Positions 13,801-25,800 of a DNA stretch of 64,000 bases are shown piece after piece (within the stretch, counting starts at the first letter, position 1; each line of letters opens with the position of its first letter). Below the pieces are notes generated by a model. It had not been told where the DNA came from. It did no database searches and saw only the letters and a list, made by a program, of their open reading frames with translations. This DNA is from Epiperipatus broadwayi (lineage: Eukaryota; Onychophora; Udeonychophora; Euonychophora; Peripatidae): positions 2,586,147-2,650,146 of the forward strand of contig JAQFVV010006311.1 in assembly GCA_028023455.1 (NCBI GenBank), given 5' to 3'. The position numbers and the translations under genes were made by a program.

Positions 13801-16800
13801 CACATATAAAATAACATTTAAATTTTGAGGAATAAATTCAACATTTTAGATTTTTCTATTAATCTTTAGTTTTACATTTAAGTAAATTACAACCATGAGT
13901 TTAATATTTATTTAGTGAGTCGAGGATGAATAGACTACATAGATCTGCATTTGAAAAGAAAATATTCTTCCCTGATTTAACCTTAGGCAACAAATTTCGC
14001 AATCAAACCGGCGCCAATCCATCTGATACATTTATGTATTCAATGTAGCATGAAAATACGACAACACAAAATACTATACTGTCAGGAATGTACATCTGAT
14101 CAATAAGTAGAATTAGAGAAGACATTGTCTCTCCATCAACAGGAATGTTACATCTGTTGGCGAGTAGAACAATAAACATAAAACTCCATAGGAATGGACT
14201 GCGGTCCTTTGCTGTCTTACAGACCCATCCATAGGCAAACAGAAGGTGTGTGCCGTATATATATAATCCTGCCCGTAGCGGATCTCATACTACATCTACA
14301 ATTACACAAATATATCCAATCCATTGAACCAATTCAACTACGAAATGAATAACCTAAGATTACCCTCCCTTAATATAACTTTACAAAACTATATAGCCAT
14401 TCACGCCCGACTTAAATTTAACCTTTAAATATGTTCGCACAGATTATTTTTATACAATTTGTTTTATAATGTCGAGTATAGATCGGCTGCACAGATTCCA
14501 CGGTCAAAAACATTCCAAATTAAACACAACCGATCAAAATACAAAGTCAATCGATAATGTCAATTGCTGAGGGAATACAGGAGACCCTTTGGTGTTCATC
14601 ATAAGACACCGCAGTGACATTGTTGACTTATATGTTCTAATCGACTGTGAAAACCACAGCATAATCAACCGCTAACGAATCTATGCAACGTCTATACCCA
14701 ACTTAAATGTAATGCATTTAATAATTTCTACAATAAATATTATTACAAATAAAAATAATAAAAATGGAAATGATTTTAGCAAAACTTAACTATATAAATT
14801 TAAACAATCAATTATTAATTTGAAAATCAAATAAGAGTTCATTTTAAAATTTAAATTAGCTGAATCTTTAAAAAAAACAATGACGAAAGTTCTTAATTAC
14901 TTTTTTTTTGTTGTTGTTAATTTGTAAAGTTCATAGCTCACCATAGAAGAGTCCAGGTTTCTGCTTTTAATTCCCGCAACGCCTCCATTGGAAGATAATG
15001 TTCTGGAGATGGCAATAGCTGGTTCAAGGTATCACAGTCTTTTCATTTTTTTTTTTTTTTATACAGAGAGTGTGGTATGTGCGTCCTACCACATCTCTCA
15101 AACACAAAATGCTGGAACTCCCGAAAAAACTGTATTTCCCTTTTTATATTATCCACACGGATTCAATCAACAAAACGTCACTAATCCATCACTTTCGTTA
15201 GGGTCCGAGCCAAGGCTTAGTGCTTCCATTGGTCAAGCTACTTTCTCTTTATTTTCTTATCTATCTTTCATCAGATCATTTCAATTATACAAGAGCCCAA
15301 GGCTAGCTTGCTTTTCAAATAATTTATAAACAATCATTTCCATTTACAGATTACAAGAATTAATTAATACCTGTTTTTATTTTTAAATCTTGTACTTTTT
15401 TTTTTATAAAAAAGTACGTTCAAATACTTATTTATTTGTTTTTTTAAAAAAAAATATTTTTAAAGTTTGGCATCTGTGCGAATGTATATACGTTTAACAA
15501 ACATTTTAATTTTAGCGTTTAGTTTTTTACTTTTATTTGCGAACTTTTAAGTTTTTATTTTAAATTAATGTAACGACATATTTATATATCGTTACAATAT
15601 CTATATACTTAAGTTTTCATATCTAGTTAATAATTCATTTAATATGTTTTAATATAATCTTATTAAGATGCTATTTAGTAATCAGTTATCACTATTTTCT
15701 CATAAAACAAAGTTTAATTATTTTCTTCTTAAAATCCTTTTACATGCTATTTTTTGATGTTCTTTCCGCTACATTTTTCAGTTCATTTTATGCATAGCAA
15801 TCATTTAAGCTTTCATTATCATTAAAAGATTTTCCTCAAATCCATCTGTAACACTTTATAAATTTCTTAAAAATCATTTAGACAGATTATTCCTTGACAT
15901 TTGTTCTAATAATCATTTTCCAATAATAAGTTTCTCTTCAAAACTCTATTATATCTTCTAAAACATCATTGATTTTTAAAATCTATCTTCTCTCATCCAA
16001 TATCCCCAGACTATTTCTCTTTCCTTCATCATGAGGAGCCTTATCTGAGACATCACCTAGATCTTAGATCTAATGCAACCCTCACACCCACCTTTTAACT
16101 CTATTTAACTACAAAACTATGAGAATAAATTGAAAACACTATTAATATTTTCAACCAACTCAATACTTATATAGTCATATTCTAACTCAATTCATACCCA
16201 TACATTTTTCTTTCTCTTTAACAACATACACCACTATCCTATTACAATTTTTAAACCACTAAACATCACATATCACTATCTCATACTACACAATAATTGT
16301 TATAAACAATTCAAAATACACAAAACTCTCCATATAGTATCCATCTTGTGCTAACAAGAGCAATCAATGGATGCCAGAAGGTTGGCATAAAATCCCTATC
16401 TAGTGCCTACTCATCCAATATCCCCAGACTATTTCTGCTTTGCTTCATCAGTGAGGAGCCTTGGATCTGAGAGCACTGCACCTAGATCTTAGGATCTAAT
16501 GCAACCCTCCAGCACCCACCTTTTAACTCTATTTAACTACAAAATATGAGAATGAAATTGAAAACACTATTAATATTTTCAATCCAAGCTCAATAGCTTA
16601 TATAGTCATATTCTGAACTCAATTCAGTACCCATACATTTTTCTTCTCTTTAACAACCATAGCACCACTATCCTATTAGGCAGGATTGGTGTTAAACCAC
16701 TAAACATCACATGATCACTATCTCATACTAGCACAATAATTGTTATAAACAATTCAAAATACACAAAACTCTCCATATAGTAGTGCCATCTTGTGCTAAC

Positions 16801-19800
16801 AAGAGCAATCAATGGATGCCAGAAGGCTTGTCATAAAATCCCTATCTAGTGCCTACTCATCCAATATCCCCAGACTATTTCTGCTTGTGGCTTCATCAGT
16901 GAGGAGCCTTGGATCTGAGAGCACTGCACCTAGATCTTAGGATCTAATGCAACCCTCCAGCACCCACCTTTTAACTCTATTTAACTACAAAACTATGAGA
17001 ATGAAATTGAAAACACTATTAATATTTTCAATCCAAGCTCAATAGCTTATATAGTCATATGGGTCTGAACTCAATTCAGTACCCATACATTTTGGTGTCT
17101 TTGGCTCTTTAACAACCATAGCCACCACTATCCTATTAGGCAGGATTGGTGTTAAACCACTAAACATCACATGATCACTATCTCATACTAGCACAATAAT
17201 TGTTATAAACAATTCAAAATACAGCAAAACTCTCCATATAGTAGTGCCATCTTGTGCTAACAAGAGCAATCAATGGATGCCAGAAGGCTTGTGCATAAAA
17301 TCCCTATCTAGTGCCTACTCATCCAATATCCCCAGACTAGTTTCTGGCTTGTGGCCTTCATCAGTGAGGAGCCTTGGATCTGAGAGCACTGCACCTAGAT
17401 CTTAGGATCTAATGCAACCCTCCAGCACCCACCTTTTAACTCTATTTAACTACAAAACTATGAGAATGAAATTGAAAACACTATTAATATTTTCAATCCA
17501 AGCTCAATAGCTTATATAGTCATATGGGTCTGAACTCAATTCAGTACCCATACATTTTTCTTGCTCTTTAACAACATAGACCACTATCCTATTAGAGGAT
17601 TTGTTAAAAAAAACAGAAATATATAAAATAATTGTTATAAACAACCCCAATAGATAGTGGATTGACGTGTGCTCTAGGGATCTTGTTAAAGAGCCAAAGA
17701 CACCAAAATGTATGGGTACTGAATTGAGTTCAGACCCATATGACTATATAAGCTATTGAGCTTGGATTGAAAATATTAATAGTGTTTTCAATTTCATTCT
17801 CATAGTTTTGTAGTTAAATAGAGTTAAAAGGTGGGTGCTGGAGGGTTGCATTAGATCCTAAGATCTAGGTGCAGTGCTCTCAGATCCAAGGCTCCTCACT
17901 GATGAAGGCCACAAGCCAGAAACTAGTCTGGGGATATTGGATGAGTAGGCACTAGATAGGGATTTTATGCACAAGCCTTCTGGCATCCATTGATTGCTCT
18001 TGTTAGCACAAGATGGCACTACTATATGGAGAGTTTTGCTGTATTTTGAATTGTTTATAACAATTATTGTGCTAGTATGAGATAGTGATCATGTGATGTT
18101 TAGTGGTTTAACACCAATCCTGCCTAATAGGATAGTGGTGGCTATGGTTGTTAAAGAGCCAAAGACACCAAAATGTATGGGTACTGAATTGAGTTCAGAC
18201 CCATATGACTATATAAGCTATTGAGCTTGGATTGAAAATATTAATAGTGTTTTCAATTTCATTCTCATAGTTTTGTAGTTAAATAGAGTTAAAAGGTGGG
18301 TGCTGGAGGGTTGCATTAGATCCTAAGATCTAGGTGCAGTGCTCTCAGATCCAAGGCTCCTCACTGATGAAGGCCACAAGCCAGAAACTAGTCTGGGGAT
18401 ATTGGATGAGTAGGCACTAGATAGGGATTTTATGCACAAGCCTTCTGGCATCCATTGATTGCTCTTGTTAGCACAAGATGGCACTACTATATGGAGAGTT
18501 TTGCTGTATTTTGAATTGTTTATAACAATTATTGTGCTAGTATGAGATAGTGATCATGTGATGTTTAGTGGTTTAACACCAATCCTGCCTAATAGGATAG
18601 TGGTGGCTATGGTTGTTAAAGAGCCAAAGACACCAAAATGTATGGGTACTGAATTGAGTTCAGACCCATATGACTATATAAGCTATTGAGCTTGGATTGA
18701 AAATATTAATAGTGTTTTCAATTTCATTCTCATAGTTTTGTAGTTAAATAGAGTTAAAAGGTGGGTGCTGGAGGGTTGCATTAGATCCTAAGATCTAGGT
18801 GCAGTGCTCTCAGATCCAAGGCTCCTCACTGATGAAGGCCACAAGCCAGAAACTAGTCTGGGGATATTGGATGAGTAGGCACTAGATAGGGATTTTATGC
18901 ACAAGCCTTCTGGCATCCATTGATTGCTCTTGTTAGCACAAGATGGCACTACTATATGGAGAGTTTTGCTGTATTTTGAATTGTTTATAACAATTATTGT
19001 GCTAGTATGAGATAGTGATCATGTGATGTTTAGTGGTTTAACACCAATCCTGCCTAATAGGATAGTGGTGGCTATGGTTGTTAAAGAGCCAAAGACACCA
19101 AAATGTATGGGTACTGAATTGAGTTCAGACCCATATGACTATATAAGCTATTGAGCTTGGATTGAAAATATTAATAGTGTTTTCAATTTCATTCTCATAG
19201 TTTTGTAGTTAAATAGAGTTAAAAGGTGGGTGCTGGAGGGTTGCATTAGATCCTAAGATCTAGGTGCAGTGCTCTCAGATCCAAGGCTCCTCACTGATGA
19301 AGGCCACAAGCCAGAAACTAGTCTGGGGATATTGGATGAGTAGGCACTAGATAGGGATTTTATGCACAAGCCTTCTGGCATCCATTGATTGCTCTTGTTA
19401 GCACAAGATGGCACTACTATATGGAGAGTTTTGCTGTATTTTGAATTGTTTATAACAATTATTGTGCTAGTATGAGATAGTGATCATGTGATGTTTAGTG
19501 GTTTAGAAGTTTCTCTTCAAATTGTTTTTTGATTTATTGCTAATTTCCTGTTATAATTAATATCTTAAAATAAAAACTGGCACTGTTTAAATAAAAAAAT
19601 AAATAAATGTCTCTATACTCCCTACACAGGTTTGTTTCAACTCGTTAAATAATTCATAAGTTCAAAATATGTCTGAACATTTCTTCATAGGTTTCATACA
19701 AACAGAAATGTAATGTATAACTTGAATAATTTAGTCTTTCATTAGAAGTGATCTTACTAGGTGTTTTACAATAAAATTTATTGATTTATTTTCGTGCAAA

Positions 19801-22800
19801 CAGAAACTGAATGTATAATAACTTGAAAAATTTAAAGTATAATGTTAGTAAATATTTTTTACAATAAAATTCATTGATTTATTATCATAGTTATATTTTA
19901 CTGCATACTTCAATTCCCCCCTACACTCAATCCTGTCTAAGTAATTAATATTACTATTGAAATGCATTTGCAATGTAAATTGTTTATGCAACAACACCAA
20001 ACCATATAGACATTTTTACAAAGATGACAATTTCCAATTTTACTGTTAAAATAGTTATTCTGATTTAAATAGTTTTGTTTTTCAAGATAGCAATGACGAT
20101 AACAACAACAATAATAAATTTAACAATATTTAATGCTTGATCTCTAATTTCATATGTAATATTTAATTATTTTATTTACCTATGAACCTATAATATGAAC
20201 TAATATAGAGTTCAAAAACTAATATTACCATGCAAAATGACTTAACTTTTCTGACCTTAATTCAATTAAAAATTAGATTATTGACGTCTTAAATTATACA
20301 GGTTCAGTAGCAATCTCAAAAAGTTATCCATAAACATCATTATAATGTTTCTGATTTATTAAAATAGGCATATCTGTTTTCTCCGCAAATCTTATTGTGT
20401 ACGTATGTGCATATATATATACAAAATTTAGAGAGCCCAAGATAATATCTATAATTTGAATAAATAATATTAAAAAAATACCATATATTTGAACAATTGG
20501 CTTTTATTATATCTAGCATTTTAATATAATATATATGTAAAATATTTTAATTAATAAAATTTAAAACAATATTAACCTATATAAATATCAAAAATAATTT
20601 ACTTACATTAATGTGTGTTTCTTTTTAGACTGGTCATTATTATTTTGTTTATCAGTTGACTTTCCTTTATCAAAACCAAGTAATTCAAGATTCTTTACAT
20701 GACCTATATATTCAAATAATAATAATCATACCATTATTAATAAAACAATATTGGATTAAAATTTATATTAATGATAATTAAATCAATAAATGTTACAATT
20801 TATCTTGAAAACTTTCACTACTATACTATAAAACGGCTTATAATAAAACAATTTATTATAACCATGAACATTTTACAATAGAAAACAGAATTAAGTAATA
20901 AAAATAACACCGTACAATATTAAGTGTACATATGAGTAAGAATGCCAATAAATAAATTAGAAATATCAATGATTAAAATCATTATTTATCACTAGCAAAC
21001 AGAGATTTCAATAAATTCATCATAAAGTGATGATTCTGATTTATCATTCTAAAGCGAATGTTAGACAGTATGAGGTAATATTAAACAATAGGATTAACTT
21101 GGTAAAAAATATTAGTGTCATCTATCAGGAATTTTCTCAATGAGGCAAAGAATAACAACATATGAATAATAAAAATTTTAGACAATTATAAACAATATAT
21201 TTTCATTATTCTTAAAACTATTTAAATATATATATATATTTTAAAAAAAACTAAGATTAGTTAGTGAGAAAATATATAACTAATATTAATAATAATTTGA
21301 CAAATGTATTGATTTATAACAGGGGTCTTTAAAAGTGTACTAAGTGTAGTTTTTTAATCTAGTTTACAGACGAATTCAAAATTAAATATAAAAATACTGA
21401 GATATTATTAAAAATGTTTATGTATATAGGATTTATGAATTTTTAAATTTTTGGGAAAAAAACATATGTAATGTGGTCAAATGCACCAATGTGTGTAGAT
21501 AAAGGTATTGGTATCAAATTCCTCTTTTCAGTCAAATGAGATGTGTTACAAGTTTTTTGTTAAGTCTTATGCTTGTTTCAAAATTTAAATATTTGTATGC
21601 CTAATTTTTTTTAGATTTATTAATTTTCATGGTTATAAAGTGATAAACAAAAAAAGAAAAAAAAGTAAAGAGGAAAAGTTGCATTTTTTAAAAATACTAG
21701 ATATCATAATTGAACAAAAAAATTACACTTTGATTTATCAAGAAACTATCATATTATTAAAAGAATGTAATACTTGGCAGCATTACTGATAAAAGCATTT
21801 GAATATCTATACAAAATTGACAGGGAATTTGTGATCAAATAAAAAAGAGGTTTTGAAAAGCTGTTTATCATTGCAACAGGCATTATTTTAAAAAATTAAA
21901 GAGCTATTTATTACTTTAATAAATTTTGGTGTACTTTATATTCTTAATAAAAGACGTAAAACATTTACTAATGGTGATGTAAAATATACTTGGAATAAAC
22001 GAAATAATAAAAAAATTTCTTCACAAAATGTTGATTTATTTATAAATTTAAGCATATTTGCATAGCCACATTAGCAGTGTTGTTACTTCCCAATTAACAA
22101 AACATTAGTGTTTAAATGTTTTGTTTTTTTTGTTGATGAATCACTGGATGTAAAGAAACACTGTCCTAATATTATTATTTATAAGAGATGTAATATTTTG
22201 TAATTAATGAAAAATTAATTTTTGCTCACAATTTACAGATTTATTATAGAAATTTTTTTTAAAGAAATATAAAAATCTATTACTGAATGTAGCCTAAATA
22301 AAGACTTTAAAATACATAATTAATGGAGACAGAAATATGTATGGTCAAAATAAGGACTTAGATATGCAAAGCATAGGCAAAGGAGTGTATTCCAAAATCA
22401 ATAATTTTACATTGCCTTTGCAAAAGCAGCCATCACTTAGAAGATTCACAAATATGGAGAATGGGTAAAAGCCTGAAATCCGGGCAAAGCCGCTTGGAGC
22501 GTTGATGCTAGACAAAATCAATGAAATATAACATTACCGGGCCGCCATAACTTTTTCTTTTTTTTTTAGACAACAAGGTTTTTTTTTTGTAATATTGATT
22601 AAACGAATAATTTTTATTTCATTTACAACATGATTTCTTTATTATTAAACAAATTTTGATATTCATTTTTATTACTTTTTGTGGCTTTTTTTGGAACCTG
22701 ACATTTTTTCAACAAATTTTGCTAATTTTCTTTTGATCATTTTAAAACTTCGAACCATTTCACGACGTCAAAAAATTGGTTTGAATCCCACCACCGAAAA

Positions 22801-25800
22801 AATAGAATACAATTATTTGCGCCTTGTTTAGAACTTAATTCTACCTTTTTTTTTGGCTTGACTAAATGGTTTTTCTTATTATTAATTTTACTTTTTTTTT
22901 TTAAACACAACTTGTTTCCAATTTGATTTAGATTATGTTTGAATTAGCCTTTTTTTGGCTACCACGAGAAACAGCTTTTTGAGCAGGGGGGATTTTGTAC
23001 TGTTATTATTAACAAAAAGTCAACAAAAATAGTAAATTATTTTAACAGCGTTGAAAAAAGACAATTGACTTTGGGACTTGTTTTGATTTTTTTTTTCTTT
23101 TTGGTTGACGTAATTGTTTTTCTTAATATTAAATCAAAATTGACTTTTGTGTTTTTGCCGATTAAAAAATTGTTTTCAAACACCCACCCCCACACTCGGA
23201 AAAAGAATTATAACCGAAAAGTCAAGAATTTACCTTTTTTTTAAACAACTTTTTCTCACATTTTACTTTGATTTCTATTTCGTTTGAATTACCTTTTTTT
23301 TTTTTTTTTTAGCCTTCTACAATAAACTGCTTTTGGGGATGGTGGGGATTCGTAATTTGTTATTCTTAACAAAAAGTCAACCAAAGTCATCATTTATTTT
23401 AACCCTGCTGCAAAAAATTGAATCCAAATACTTGTCAATTTCTAATGAAATAAAAAAAAAAAGGACACAAACTTTGGACTTTTTAAAATTATTTATTCGA
23501 TTTTATTGCTGTAATAAAAAGTGTACATTATGTGCCTGAAAAAAAAAGGACACAATCTCACACACTTTCTGTACTCGGCAATTCTGAAGAAAAGTTTCAA
23601 AATTGCACGTTCGTCTCAGACCTTTTAGTGGTCTCGAATATTTTACCCACGCTGAAACGTGACTTAGCGCATGAGCTTTGTCGAAGCGTGTTCGAACATA
23701 TACTTTGCCAATTTTTTACATATTAACCTTTTTTTAGGGAAGGGTGGGGACCATATGATAATTATTAATAATAAACATTTTTAAGATCGAAATGACATTA
23801 CTCTATTACGGAGATTTGAAAAAGTCGTACCACCTTGAAATTTAAACACGCCCCAAGCGATACGGTCATCAGCTATGAACAGAACGAATATGCGTAAATA
23901 GCTTCGAAGCACAAAACAGGCCGTAATATTTTTGTGCAATGTCATGTAAAGCAGCCTAGATGGGTTAATACAATGCCCCTAAGCGGCCGTGCCCGGATTT
24001 CAGGCTTTTACCGGAGAAGGTAATATAACCAACAATATTTAAATTGCATTTGTTTTCAAAGGCTTAACCGCCATCCATTAGTTCAGTGGACAAACTGCAA
24101 CAAAATGTTATCTCATTTACTTTTAAACTTAGAATAAAAATTTAAATGTTTTAACTAAAAAAAAAAATAAACCTCTATAGTTACTAAGTAACAGCAAATG
24201 GATCTCAAAACTACCTTTTTGGGAATTGATGATCAATTGATTTAAACATAATAATTACTTATACATTAATTTGTTTAAGACAGAAACTATTTTCTTTAAA
24301 TCTTATTTAGACTATTTAAATTTTCAATAAAAAAATAAATTCAACTCATTTTATGTCTTGCTGAAAAAAATCTATCTAAGCTCATGGACACATTTTAAAA
24401 TTGTTTCAACAACCTTAACATCAATGCAGAACACAATAAGCATTTTTCAAAATCTATTTGTGATTTGAATGCTTTATCAGCCAATTTACAGGTAAAAACA
24501 ATTCATCTGCAATCCAATTCTACACTGAAGAACAAATAGATATGAAAGCCTGCTCAATTTTTATCAATTTTTGTCATTAATATAGGAAATTTGCATATAG
24601 ATTGATTAATGTTTGGAATCATATACGCTTGTATAAAAAAACTTCTTCAAAAATGAAATATACTAATTCAATTCACAGAAATTTTGACAATAACAAATGC
24701 TAAACTGAATCCAAATTTAGAAATAATTGTAAAAATTATACTACCATTCCTTTCATTCACTTTATTAAATGCTAAATCACAATATACCCTGTTCAAGCTT
24801 ATTTTTTTTGTTTTATACTTTTTCATTTTAATTTTGAAATGACAAAAGTGTGAATTAAATGGATGATTAATTAATCTTTAGTTTTAATAAATTACCCATG
24901 TTGGAAGAATAAATAATTGATTCTATTCTGGAAACAATTTGGAAACTTCTGATCGACATTACTGAATAAAACTAATTTAAAATAATACTAACATTACATC
25001 AGCAACAACATGTCAAAATAATATTTTAAAAAAATTTACTGTATACCCCAATCATGTCAACATAAACATAGAACAGCATTATAAAATGATGAAAATCTTA
25101 CTCAGAGTTCAGATAATAAAAATTTGATTAAATATTAACAGATATACATTAATGCAGCTTTACATTTAAAAGAGCATTTCTATCCAAATCTTGAGACAGA
25201 AAAGATTCTATTTGTTTTCTATGAATCATCAAATTTATGCTCACAATCATATTCATAAGTCATCATGAAGTACTCTAGCTTAATGGTCTTATTTTTGAAC
25301 TTTATATTAATGAATCATACTAATAATTTCAATTTTTCAAAAAAGTAGAATTATTAACTGCAGCTTATAATCAAGATCATTCAAAATTAATCTTAACCTA
25401 TTTACTAAATCATATAAAAACTATACTTATCTCAATTCTAATTTATTTTTTTTGCTTTGTACTATTTCTCAATAATGACAAAAAGTATCAGTTTTTTTTT
25501 ATAATAATATTACAAAGTTTATAGATATTGTAATATTATAGGAAATGAAGCTATAGGATAAAATTTATAATTAAATGGAGAAATACTTACATGATAACAG
25601 GAATGAACACAAGGTTATAATCACATCAGTAAATAAGATTACAAGTAATTATATTTAAAAACATATTGATAAAAAAATATATTGCTTTATAAGGTAAAAT
25701 TTCACAAAGAGAAGCCATCACCTAATCTACTCTTCAAGATAATTAGAAAGTTCAATACAATATATATTATTTCATATTTACTAAAGCTAAAAATATGCTT

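Noticed and set aside
14988-15329. 113-codon plus-strand open frame, longest in the left part
   Set aside because: Composition is unlike a protein (F/S/Y-rich from T tracts), no motif, no plausible promoter or splice structure.
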